Notes under the pieces: model-generated | Seen by the model: the letters and a program-made list of their open reading frames with translations, nothing else | What the model was told of the DNA's origin: nothing | Database searches by the model: none | DNA from: Gluconobacter wancherniae NBRC 103581 | GTDB lineage: Bacteria; Pseudomonadota; Alphaproteobacteria; Acetobacterales; Acetobacteraceae | Length of the DNA stretch: 64,000 nt | Reading direction: 5' to 3' | NCBI RefSeq assembly: GCF_007988885.1 | Contig: NZ_BJUZ01000001.1 | Location: forward strand, 868,001 to 932,000 | Program-made: the position numbers and the translations under genes | In this document: positions 26,745-35,428 of the stretch, piece by piece | How the letters are laid out: the number at the start of each line of letters is the position of its first letter | Position numbering within the stretch: the stretch's first letter is position 1

Positions 26745-28081
26745 TATTGAAATGCCTTAAGTATGGGCGTAGCTTTTAAAATCATTTCATTGTATTCTTT
26801 TTCTGGATCTGATAGCCAAGTAATGCCCCCACCAGCACCAATCGAAATTTGAGTTTTTATTCTAGACAAACTGCGTATCAAAACGGAGCTATCCATTGCT
26901 CCATCATAACTAATCCAAAATAAATTTCCACAATACAGCCCCCTGGGAGAGATCTCCGTGTCATCTATAATTTCAAGTGCACGTTTCTTTGGAGCACCTG
27001 TAACCGAACCTGAAGGGATTGTCGCTTCAAGCAAATCTACAGGGGTTAATCCTTCTTTCAGTTTACCATTTATTTGAGATACAAGATGTAAAATGTGTTT
27101 AAATTCTTCTATCTCAAATAACTCAGGCACTGTTACAGACGCTATCGTACTTACTTTTCCAATATCATTTCTCATAAGGTCAGTAATCATTAAATTTTCT
27201 GCTAATTCTTTTTCATTTTTCAGTAGGTTGTTTTTGTTTTTAATTTTTTCTTCAATACTTTTTCCGAGAGGCGCTGTTCCTTTAATGGGGCGTGTTTCTA
27301 TTTTCCTTGTTGTGGATAGCGAAAGAAATCGTTCAACTGAAGCACTCAATAAAGAACAATGTGGAGATTTGAAATAAGCTCCGAACGGTGAAGGAGAAGT
27401 GTTACGTAGTGAACAATATGCACTTAACTCGTCAAAATCTTCTAGATTTTCTGCCCGCCAGCGCATTGTCAAATTAGCCTGGAAGATATCCCCCTTTCCA
27501 ATATAGGAAATAATTTTTTCTGCATTCTTGGTCCAATCCTCGCGTGACTGTTCTGCCTTTAATGGTATTTTTATCATGCAAGAGGAAGCTCGAGGTGTTA
27601 AATGTGGCGCTTCTTTCCCCGATCGGCTTACCCACCAGCAACGCTTTTCCAGACGATCAAATGCATAGACATCCTGATATGCCGCAAACACCATCCCAGG
27701 AGCATTTGAACTATGTTTAGAAAGAATATTTTCTTTTCTTAGGCCTTCTTCGTAAGAAATAATTCCTACTATACCACCTAAAAATGGGATGAAAATATTA
27801 TTTTGATACGTCCCGGGATCTATTTTGTACTTCGAAAATAATCTTTTTAATTCTCCCCAAGCGTCGCCAATTATATATATATCGTTTTTTTTAAGATAGG
27901 GAAATTTCCATTCAAAAGTTTCAATCGGGTCGAGGCACAAAAACGTCCACCTTGATCTGCTGTCTGTAGCCGGACCACCACTGTCAAGAAATGCCGCCCA
28001 CGGTTTTGATCTCATCACCTCCAACGCAGTTTCTGGTGGACTCCAGGGCATTTCGGTGATGATAGGAAGGTCGTTAGGCAT
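26744..28081 (-). CDS. pabB: Aminodeoxychorismate synthase component I
   Basis: A 445-residue chorismate-utilising enzyme. GDIFQANLT (about 197-205), the PIKGTAP motif with K267 (typical of PabB rather than TrpE), LMITDLMRNDIGKV, PSGSVTGAPKKRALEII and the C-terminal IGAGGGITWLSDPEKEYNEM are all in place. It aminates chorismate, normally with PabA glutaminase, which is not in the window. It is followed directly by pabC. AT-rich codon use sets both apart from flanking genes. Confidence 0.88.
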   Translation of the reverse strand: MPNDLPIITEMPWSPPETALEVMRSKPWAAFLDSGGPATDSRSRWTFLCLDPIETFEWKFPYLKKNDIYIIGDAWGELKRLFSKYKIDPGTYQNNIFIPFLGGIVGIISYEEGLRKENILSKHSSNAPGMVFAAYQDVYAFDRLEKRCWWVSRSGKEAPHLTPRASSCMIKIPLKAEQSREDWTKNAEKIISYIGKGDIFQANLTMRWRAENLEDFDELSAYCSLRNTSPSPFGAYFKSPHCSLLSASVERFLSLSTTRKIETRPIKGTAPLGKSIEEKIKNKNNLLKNEKELAENLMITDLMRNDIGKVSTIASVTVPELFEIEEFKHILHLVSQINGKLKEGLTPVDLLEATIPSGSVTGAPKKRALEIIDDTEISPRGLYCGNLFWISYDGAMDSSVLIRSLSRIKTQISIGAGGGITWLSDPEKEYNEMILKATPILKAFQ

Positions 28082-28129
28082 ATTTTCTTTTCTATAGTTG
28101 ATGATGAACTATCTTCGGAGGAGAACATC

Positions 28130-29488
28130 TTACTCCGTTTTTAAAATTACTGGGAATATTTGCGCCGGGGTTGTTCTCTTTCTGATATTTTTGACGTCAT
28201 TGGGTGAAATAACCGTTTTACGGTTTCCCCAGGACGATCGAATAAACGTCAGAACATCTGCAGCCTGCTGATCTGACAGTTGGGAACGATAAGACGGCAT
28301 TCGATAGGCATCAGGCATACCGTTTGCAACGACACGTCCAGATCCGTTGAGCGTTATGTTGATCTGTGATGACGTGTCTGCGGTTAGAGAAGAGGCGGCC
28401 CCTGCAAGAGGAGGAATCCAGACGCTTTGTCCGCGTCCATCAGTCCCATGACAGAAGCTGCATTTTGCCATGTATGTCTGAGCTCCTGAAGGGGTTTTGC
28501 GCTGATTTGGCTCTAGAGCTTCTGCGGTTGTTGGGACATACTGCCAGGGTTGGACAGTATGAGATGCGTTTCTCTGCAAAGACTTCAGATAGTGTGCCAC
28601 GGCCTTTAAATCAGCGTCAGAGAAAAATTGTGTTGAGTTATTGAAGGCTTCTGTCATGGATCCAAAGACAACGGCATGGGAATTCCGACCCGTCTTTAGG
28701 AAATCAAAAATATCCTGCTCGTTCCATCGTCCTAACCCAGTGTTCGGGTCATTGCGCAAACTGGGTGCGAACCAGTGATCAATAAGTGCTCCGGAGAGAA
28801 ACTGCGAGTTGTGACTGTTCATGCCTTTTTCATTGAACGCCAGACTGCGTGGCGTATGGCAGGCGCCACAGTGGCCTGCCGTTTCCACGAGATAAGCGCC
28901 ACGGTTCCATTGTTTATCGCGAGCTGCATCCTGAACATATTGGCCAGCAGGTACGAAAAGTTCATTCCAGAAAGACAGCGGCCAGCGCATATTTAATGGC
29001 CAGGGAATTGTACTCTTTTTGTTTTCACGATGAACGGCAGGCACGCCCTTCATGAAATAGGCATATAAAGCCCGGACATCCTCATTGGACAGTTTTGCAT
29101 ATGATGGATAGGGCATTGCAGGATACAGGCGCCGTCCATCCTTGGCGACGCCGGCCCGAATGGCACGATCAAAGTCAGCAAGCGTATAGGTGCCGATCCC
29201 GGTTGTCTGATCTGGCGTAATATTGGTCGCGAAGATGGCACCCATTGGAGTGACCATCTTCAAACCACCAGTATATGCTGCGCCATCTGGTACACTATGA
29301 CACGCCACGCAGTCTGAAAGACGTGAGATATACTCACCACGAGATACAAGCGCAGGCGAAAGATCGGGAGAAATCACGGAATCAAAATGAGACGCGGGCG
29401 TGCGGGATACAAACCAGGTAACGCCAGCCGTTAGAACAACAGCAGTCGGTGCGAGGACTGTGAGAGCTTTTTTCAAACGGTTATTCAT
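28130..29488 (-). CDS. Tri-haem cytochrome c subunit of membrane-bound dehydrogenase
   Basis: A 452-residue cytochrome c with three haem sites: C60VACH64, C207GACH211 and C343SFCH347. The N-terminal hydrophobic segment (about residues 8-27) is a signal or anchor. The spacing and segments such as GEYISRLSDCVACHS and RGAYLVETAGHCGACHTPRS are those of the AdhB/AldF-like cytochrome subunits of acetic acid bacteria, which pass electrons from periplasmic dehydrogenases to ubiquinone. It is the last gene of the run [2Fe-2S]-molybdopterin-cytochrome, 57 bases after the large subunit. Confidence 0.87.
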   Translation of the reverse strand: MNNRLKKALTVLAPTAVVLTAGVTWFVSRTPASHFDSVISPDLSPALVSRGEYISRLSDCVACHSVPDGAAYTGGLKMVTPMGAIFATNITPDQTTGIGTYTLADFDRAIRAGVAKDGRRLYPAMPYPSYAKLSNEDVRALYAYFMKGVPAVHRENKKSTIPWPLNMRWPLSFWNELFVPAGQYVQDAARDKQWNRGAYLVETAGHCGACHTPRSLAFNEKGMNSHNSQFLSGALIDHWFAPSLRNDPNTGLGRWNEQDIFDFLKTGRNSHAVVFGSMTEAFNNSTQFFSDADLKAVAHYLKSLQRNASHTVQPWQYVPTTAEALEPNQRKTPSGAQTYMAKCSFCHGTDGRGQSVWIPPLAGAASSLTADTSSQINITLNGSGRVVANGMPDAYRMPSYRSQLSDQQAADVLTFIRSSWGNRKTVISPNDVKNIRKRTTPAQIFPVILKTE

Positions 29489-29545
29489 GTGTTAATCCGC
29501 ATCGTTATGGGCTCGCATGGGAGGCGCTCGGTAACCGCTAGCGTA

Positions 29546-31807
29546 TCAGCTTTGAAAATTATGACGTGACAGCGGCATGCTGCGGATACGGCGCCCGACG
29601 AGTGTCGACACGGCATTGGCAACGGCTGGGGGGATAGCGGGTAAGGGAGGCTCACCAACACCTCCCATTTTCTCACCACTTTCCACGATTTTTACATGAA
29701 CGCGCGGCATATGATCCAAAGTGAGAATGGGATAGCCATCATAGTTCCGGGCCCGTGGCATACCGTTCTCATATACAGCTTCTTCCAGGAGTACCTGGGA
29801 CAGGCCCAAAGCAACCGCTCCGTTGATCTGAGCCTCTACAATAGCCGGGTTGACGATGGAACCTGGATCCAGAGCTTCCCAGATCTCGTGTACACGAACC
29901 TGCCCCTGTTCAATCGATACTTCCGCTATCGCAGCGGCTTCAGAACCAAACGGAGATGCCATACCGATCCCCCGGGCGCGCCGGGAGCCATCTGCAGCAG
30001 TAAAGGGACCGCGCTTCCAGCCGCCGGAGAGGTCCACTACGGCCTGAAGCAGGGTAGTAAGACGTTTATTGCCTCGTAATAGATGGCGACGAAGTTCATA
30101 CGGATCCTTGCCACCTTTGTCCGCCAGTTCATCCAGAAAAGTTTCGTATAGAAAATCATTCATGGAATTGCCGACCGAGCGCCAGTATCCAAGCGCAGTC
30201 GGGCTTTGGATGTATCGTTGGGAAATACGACGATTGGGAATGTCGTAGGCCTTGCCTGTTAAACCTTCGAGTGCTGATGGATCCAGATCCTTACCCCGTT
30301 TGGGACCTAACCCTTCAGTTGGCCCTTCCGTCGCGCTGATCGCTTCAAGCGCCACAGGATAGCCGTTTGTATCAAGGCCACCACGGAACTTGACCACCGC
30401 GAGCGGACGCAGAGCATCGCGCAGGAACTCTTCTTCGCGGCTCCAGATCAATTTGATGGGGCGTCCTGTCGCTTTGGCCAGAAGAATGGCTTGCGGATAG
30501 GGATTAGCCTGATCGTAAAGGAAATGACGACCGAAAAATCCACCCAAAAGTGGCGAATGAATGGTGATTTTTTCGACATCAAGGCCTGTACGCTTGGCCA
30601 TATCGGCCCGGAACATATCGGGGGCCTGATTGGGTAGCCAGATATCCAGTGTTCCGTCAGCGTTGTAGCGGGCAAGAGCAGAAGGCGGCTCGAGCTGGGC
30701 GTGATTTACATATTGGCTGGAATATGTTGCTTCGAGAACGGTGTGAGCTTTTTGGAGAGCCTGTTCTGTATCTCCTTTAGTCTCAGCGTCGTCTATCTTT
30801 CCGGACGCCGTTGCAAGATGTGTTTTGTATGACTCTGAAGAAAAATCAGATGGCATCACGCGCATGGTTTCTGCGGTACCAAGAGTGGCCTCGGCCCAGT
30901 TGACGAGAAGGGCTTCAGCTCCCTGTTTGGCATGCCACCAGCGTTCTGCGACGACAGCGACGGCGCCCGGAAGGTGGTGAACGGAGTGGATGCCCCGCAT
31001 GTTGAGGACCTGCTCTTCATTCCGAATGGACGCGATGGTCATTCCCAGTCGGGGGGCATGCTGGACAGCTGCATGGAGCATACCCTCCACACGCATATCA
31101 ATCGTATATTCCGCTTTTCCGGTTGATTTTTCGTAAATATCAAGCCTCTGTACGGGCTGTCCTATCCACCGAAATTGTGAGGGGTCTTTGAGCGTCACAA
31201 TGGCAGGATCCGGGATCGGAAGATCCATAGCGACGTGAGCGAGGTCTCCATAGCGGACGGTACGTCCAGATCCTGTATGTACGACATAGCCGGGCTGCGT
31301 TGTCAGTTCAGTCACAGAAACGCCCATCTGCTGGGCGCCAGCCTGTAAGAGCATTGCCCGCGCCAGAGCACCAAGACGACGCATGGGAGCATAGCCATCC
31401 CGCACAGACATGCTTCCGCCCGTAATGCGCATGCCGCTATCCATAACGGTGTATTCGTCACCTGCAGGCGCATTCTCAACGATAAATGTTTCCGGGTCAG
31501 CATCGAGCTCTTCACCGACGATTTGTGCCATTGCGGTGAAAGTCCCCTGGCCTCCTTCGATGAAAGGGCTTTGCAGAAGGACCGTGTTATCTGGACGGAT
31601 TTCAAGGAAGGCAGGCACTTGTGTCCCACGAAATTTCGGAGACTTCGTATCGTCGGCGCGAGCTCGTCGTGTCGGCAACCCAAATCCGAGAATAAATGCG
31701 CCCGCTGCAGCGCCGCTTGATGCTCGCATGAAGCCACGACGGGACAAATTGACGGGCTCTTGCACGGTTTCTGCGATATTTTCGAACGGGCCTCTGCTCA
31801 TGCTCAT
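29546..31807 (-). CDS. Molybdopterin-binding large subunit, xanthine dehydrogenase family
   Basis: A 753-residue protein of the aldehyde/isoquinoline oxidoreductase branch. A twin-arginine signal (SRRGFMRASSGAAAGAFILGFG, R23-R24) sends the folded enzyme to the periplasm. Molybdopterin regions include FIEGGQGTFTAMAQIVGEELD, SPLLGGFFGRHF and GYWRSVGNSMNDFLYETFLDELA, and GGVGEPPLPAIPPAVANA carries the catalytic Glu. With the [2Fe-2S] subunit and the tri-haem cytochrome it matches three-component aldehyde dehydrogenases of acetic acid bacteria. Isoquinoline 1-oxidoreductase is the alternative. It overlaps the small subunit gene by four bases. Confidence 0.87.
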   Translation of the reverse strand: MSMSRGPFENIAETVQEPVNLSRRGFMRASSGAAAGAFILGFGLPTRRARADDTKSPKFRGTQVPAFLEIRPDNTVLLQSPFIEGGQGTFTAMAQIVGEELDADPETFIVENAPAGDEYTVMDSGMRITGGSMSVRDGYAPMRRLGALARAMLLQAGAQQMGVSVTELTTQPGYVVHTGSGRTVRYGDLAHVAMDLPIPDPAIVTLKDPSQFRWIGQPVQRLDIYEKSTGKAEYTIDMRVEGMLHAAVQHAPRLGMTIASIRNEEQVLNMRGIHSVHHLPGAVAVVAERWWHAKQGAEALLVNWAEATLGTAETMRVMPSDFSSESYKTHLATASGKIDDAETKGDTEQALQKAHTVLEATYSSQYVNHAQLEPPSALARYNADGTLDIWLPNQAPDMFRADMAKRTGLDVEKITIHSPLLGGFFGRHFLYDQANPYPQAILLAKATGRPIKLIWSREEEFLRDALRPLAVVKFRGGLDTNGYPVALEAISATEGPTEGLGPKRGKDLDPSALEGLTGKAYDIPNRRISQRYIQSPTALGYWRSVGNSMNDFLYETFLDELADKGGKDPYELRRHLLRGNKRLTTLLQAVVDLSGGWKRGPFTAADGSRRARGIGMASPFGSEAAAIAEVSIEQGQVRVHEIWEALDPGSIVNPAIVEAQINGAVALGLSQVLLEEAVYENGMPRARNYDGYPILTLDHMPRVHVKIVESGEKMGGVGEPPLPAIPPAVANAVSTLVGRRIRSMPLSRHNFQS

Positions 31808-32268
31808 GCCCCTTTGTTTTCAGGAGAGGACGCCAGGTCATGGATTGCGGCGCGGATGGCATTATAGGTTCCACACCGGCAAAGATTGAGCATGGCGGCG
31901 TTAATATCGTCGTCTGTTGGGTGAGGGACCTGCTTGAGGAGAGAAACGGCTGCCATCACCTGACCTGACTGACAGTAGCCGCATTGAGGGACCTGATGTT
32001 TGACCCATGCCGAGACGACGCGTTTGCCGAGGTCGTCTTGTTCTATTGCCTCAATGGTTAAGACAGAAGCGCCTGCCACCCTTTCAATGGGCGTGACACA
32101 AGACCGGACAGCCTGACCATTCACGAGGACCGTGCAGGCCCCGCATTGCGCGAGGCCGCAACCATACTTCGTACCCGTCATGGCAAGGTCATCACGCAGA
32201 GCCCACAACAGGGGAGTTTCTGGCTCGATCTCAAGCTGGTGAGGTACGCCGTTTATGGTTAGATCCAT
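31804..32268 (-). CDS. [2Fe-2S] small subunit of molybdo-dehydrogenase
   Basis: A 154-residue protein with two [2Fe-2S] clusters. C37, C42, C45 and C57 (YGCGLAQCGACTV...SC) bind the plant-type cluster, and C96, C99, C130 and C132 (CGYCQSG...LCRCGTY) the second. The frame extends to 32331, but the ATG at 32268 gives MDLTINGVPHQLE, the standard N-terminus. Its stop overlaps the large-subunit start (ATGA), so translation is coupled. It relays electrons from the molybdenum site to the cytochrome c subunit. Confidence 0.9.
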   Translation of the reverse strand: MDLTINGVPHQLEIEPETPLLWALRDDLAMTGTKYGCGLAQCGACTVLVNGQAVRSCVTPIERVAGASVLTIEAIEQDDLGKRVVSAWVKHQVPQCGYCQSGQVMAAVSLLKQVPHPTDDDINAAMLNLCRCGTYNAIRAAIHDLASSPENKGA

Positions 32269-32339
32269 CTTTTCGACTTTCACTCTCAAGAACAGACTTT
32301 TTGAAAAGAACGATATCTGTTCGGAACCCAAATCACTAT

Positions 32340-32570
32340 ATATATTTTACTCATAAAATTCATGAATAGGATGCATGAATGGGATCTTGCGTTCTGAAAT
32401 GCTTGTCTGCGATCCATTTGATGCGCTCAAGGTCGCGTTGGACCCATAATTTGGTGGTGAAAAAAATTTCATTACGGGAGTGATATTTGTTGTAATAGCT
32501 CGACCGACAGCAGCTTCGTTCTCATATTCTGTCACTGTATCAATCAGACAATAGCCCATATTGAGTGCCT
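32340..32570 (-). pseudogene. Aldo-keto reductase fragment
   Basis: On the minus strand GYCLIDTVTEYENEAAVGRAI matches the conserved DTA-Y block of AKR5-type reductases. After a frameshift near 32490 the reading continues as HSRNEIFFTTKLWVQRDL, the next block with the catalytic Lys. Both ends are missing. It seems to be the ruin of a gene once divergent from the LysR remnant at 32700-33040. Confidence 0.7.
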
Positions 32571-32699
32571 AAAGCACTGAGACTTCGGATTGAGAATCAT
32601 TGGTCACTTGGTAAACGCTAAACCATAGGAGAGGCATTTTACGCCATTATTCAGCGTAACGTGAGGATATGCAATCATTGCCTAGTAGTCTTGGAGAAA

Positions 32700-33040
32700 G
32701 ATAGACCATTTTAAATGAGTGAAATTTTCAGAGGCTTGGGTCATCATGACGAAATGCTGTAGTGGGAGGCCTGCGAGAGCGTACTAGAAATTCCCCGATT
32801 ACGGTCCCTGGCAGCACCATCCAGCTTCCGAATGAAAATGCGGTTGTACTCGACGTCAGGGTGTTCAACGCCGTATCAGACCGGCAACTGGGCCTTAAAC
32901 TGACGCTCGCAGGTTTTGGGCTCTGCATGGTCAGTTCTCCCGATGCACAGCCTTATCTAAATAGCGGTGGACTGGTGGAATTATCTCCTTCTTATTGTTC
33001 GCTATATCCCGGGTGGCATATTTGTTTTCCTCGCTAACAT
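32700..33040 (+). pseudogene. LysR effector-domain remnant
   Basis: The frame 32762-33037 contains STIQLPNENAVVLDVRVFNA and LTLAGFGLCMVSSPDAQPYLNSGGLVELSPSYCSLYPGWHICFPR, which read as the C-terminal lobe of a CrgA-type LysR regulator (usual form GLGI...V.P.L..G.LV..L..Y.....G....PR). The DNA-binding half is absent. It is probably the regulator of the AKR fragment at 32340-32570. Confidence 0.6.
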
Positions 33041-33130
33041 TATGTGCCTAAGCCGTTAAGACTTATGATTGATTATATTCGTCGGTTTCATGCAGGAGCA
33101 TGACATTCTGTACTTTATTGTGTTAATTGG

Positions 33131-34504
33131 ATGCAATTTATGAGATCTTATTCTAATTGCTTACGGATGTTCTCGGTAGGAGCTTTCTTAAGTTTCCCAG
33201 TGCTTTGTCACGCAAATTCTTCTCGCTGTGATCCTGTCACATATGGTGCACGGCATGACGGCCGCACAAATGACGGACCATCCATTCAACGTGCTATCAC
33301 TGCCTGTAGCGAGGCTGGCGGTGGCGTGGTGTCGTTGGTGTCAGGAATATGGTTGAGCGGACCGTTGTCTCTCAAAAATCACGTCACGCTGAATTTGGAG
33401 CAGGAAAGTACCCTTCTGGGGAGTTCGGACACTCATCTTTTCTACTGGGCCTTTCTGGGGAAAGCTGCGCAGCCCGGTGAAGCCCTCATCTCTGCGATTG
33501 ATGTTCAGGATGTGGCCATAACCGGTCAGGGCCATATTGATGGAAATGGCGCCGCTGTCTGGTGGCCCCAAGCCGTGCGAGCCCATAAGACGCAGACCAC
33601 AGGTCCTTTACCTTATGGTCCAGACTATCCGGGAGTTCCTGCTGCTAATGGTCTGCCGCGGCCCTGGCTGATTGAGTTTTCGCATGTGCAGCATGGAAGG
33701 ATCTCAGGCGTTACGGCGACCAATTCTCCGATGTGGACGGTCGTTGTAAGGGAGTCCAGCCAGATCAGGATTGACCATCTTACGATCCGCAACCCTGCCT
33801 CGTCTCGGAATACTGATGGCATTGATCTTGTCTCCTCAGATCATGTCACGATGAGCAATCTCGATATCGCGACAGGGGATGACAATATTGCCATCAAGTC
33901 CGGCTTGACGCAGCCGGGCCGAACGACGAGCGATATCAACATCACACACTCTCGCTTCGGTGAAGGGCACGGTCTGTCTATTGGCAGCGAACTGGCCAAT
34001 GGGGCTCATCATATTAGAATTTCTGATGTCTCGTTTCAGAACACACTGTCCGGACTGCGGATTAAGTCTGGGCGGGATCGTGGGGGAGATATTGGCTGGA
34101 TTAGTGCGGAACACCTAACGATGGATCATGTCCGGGTTCCGCTGTCGATCAGTGATTATTATGCAGGGCAGCCCGGGGGAACACAGCAGACTGTCTCGAT
34201 GACCGATCCTGCCGCCCCGTTAACGTCAACGACCCCGCATATTCACGATGTCACTATTGCGGATTTGAGAGCGACAAATGCGGAGATTGCGGGTGTTGTG
34301 TTGGGTTTGCCCGAGGCACCGATTGAGCGCTTGACCTTGAGGAATGTTCGACTATCGGCTCGGAAGGGGCTTCAGTTTAGTCATGTTAGTGGACATACTC
34401 ATGGAAGTACGCTCACAGTTCAAATGTCTTCAGTTCTTCAGTGTGGATCTAGCCCGACATCGGCAGATAGGCTGCGCTGCGCAGGGTTACATCAAAGCGA
34501 TTGA
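33131..34504 (+). CDS. Secreted glycoside hydrolase family 28 (polygalacturonase-like)
   Basis: A 457-residue right-handed beta-helix enzyme with a signal peptide (hydrophobic 11-25, cleavage near CHANS). All four GH28 active-site motifs are present: N227-T-D229, G249-D250-D251, G279-H280-G281 and R310-I-K312. Catalytic aspartates are therefore intact. YGARHDGRTNDGPSIQRAI is the usual pectate-lyase-fold start. It would hydrolyse galacturonan or rhamnogalacturonan in plant cell walls after export. It has no transporter or uronate pathway next to it. DNA before it is decayed (AKR/LysR ruin), so it may be a transferred gene. Confidence 0.88.
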   Translation: MQFMRSYSNCLRMFSVGAFLSFPVLCHANSSRCDPVTYGARHDGRTNDGPSIQRAITACSEAGGGVVSLVSGIWLSGPLSLKNHVTLNLEQESTLLGSSDTHLFYWAFLGKAAQPGEALISAIDVQDVAITGQGHIDGNGAAVWWPQAVRAHKTQTTGPLPYGPDYPGVPAANGLPRPWLIEFSHVQHGRISGVTATNSPMWTVVVRESSQIRIDHLTIRNPASSRNTDGIDLVSSDHVTMSNLDIATGDDNIAIKSGLTQPGRTTSDINITHSRFGEGHGLSIGSELANGAHHIRISDVSFQNTLSGLRIKSGRDRGGDIGWISAEHLTMDHVRVPLSISDYYAGQPGGTQQTVSMTDPAAPLTSTTPHIHDVTIADLRATNAEIAGVVLGLPEAPIERLTLRNVRLSARKGLQFSHVSGHTHGSTLTVQMSSVLQCGSSPTSADRLRCAGLHQSD

Positions 34505-34735
34505 ATAGACCATTGATCGCACTTGTCTGCGCCAGGCTCTCGTAAAGCAGCCAGACCGTTTAGCATCCGATGCCCGATCTGAAAGCCCTACAGCAAAAGA
34601 CGCATAGACGAACACGCTCCTAAAACACGATACTATCATGATAGACAAAAGAATATAAATTTTCAATATTGAACAACAATTTTTTTATTATTAATATTAA
34701 AAAAATCAAAAATTACAGAATTTGGAGATATTGTC
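34505..34735. other. AT-rich intergenic region with 12-base palindrome
   Basis: The last 110 bases are very AT-rich. A perfect palindrome CTATCATGATAG lies at 34633-34644, about 100 bases before the HAD gene, and could be an operator for the HAD-gnd pair. No gene is visible. Confidence 0.35.
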
Positions 34736-35407
34736 ATGAACAATAAAAATATAGATCTAGTTATATTTGACTGTGACGGAGTATTAGTTGGGGGAGAATC
34801 TCTTTCTACAGAATTAATGGCAAACGAAGCTCGAAAATATGGATGGAATATTACAAACGCCCAAGCGGATAAGATTTTTTCCGGCGGAGAGCTGAAGAAG
34901 ATTGGCGAGTTAATTGCCGAGAAAAGTGGTTCAAAAATTCCTGACGATTGGGCCGTCATGATGGAACGTAAAATTGCAGAAATGATGCGTACTCAAGCCG
35001 TTACGGTCGATGGTGCCGAAGATATGCTGCAGGACATCATTGCGCTGGATCTGCCCATTCGCGTGGGTTCCAATTCTTCCACATGCGAAATGGATGCAAA
35101 ATTTTCAAAAACAGGCCTTGATCAGATTATTCAAAAAGATCGAATTCATTCTGCTCGCGACCTGAATATTCCCAAACCAAACCCTGATATTTATCTTCAT
35201 GCTGCTCAAGAAGAAGGCGTTCCTCCAGAGGCCTGCATTGTTCTCGAGGATTCGGATGCGGGCGTGGAAGCTGCTGTGCGAGCAGGTATGACCTGTGTTC
35301 TGCTGCGTGATGCAGAAAAACCTGATCCAAAATTTGGTGACGTGATCCGAATTGATCACCTTTCCCAGTTCGCTGGCGTTGTGCAATCCATTGCAAGCAA
35401 TCTCTGA
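34736..35407 (+). CDS. HAD-family phosphatase (beta-phosphoglucomutase/YieH-like)
   Basis: A 223-residue HAD hydrolase. Motif I is FDCDGVLV with D12 and D14. Motif II is VGSNSS. The Lys and Asp motifs lie in KPNPDIYLHAA and VLEDSDAGVEAA. The cap sits after motif I, as in subclass I phosphatases such as YieH, known to act on 6-phosphogluconate. It precedes a 6-phosphogluconate dehydrogenase gene by 21 bases, which makes a role at that metabolite attractive; this is inferred. Its first third is AT-rich compared with its own second half. Confidence 0.82.
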   Translation: MNNKNIDLVIFDCDGVLVGGESLSTELMANEARKYGWNITNAQADKIFSGGELKKIGELIAEKSGSKIPDDWAVMMERKIAEMMRTQAVTVDGAEDMLQDIIALDLPIRVGSNSSTCEMDAKFSKTGLDQIIQKDRIHSARDLNIPKPNPDIYLHAAQEEGVPPEACIVLEDSDAGVEAAVRAGMTCVLLRDAEKPDPKFGDVIRIDHLSQFAGVVQSIASNL

Positions 35408-35428
35408 GCGCAGGTAGGTTTATCATTG

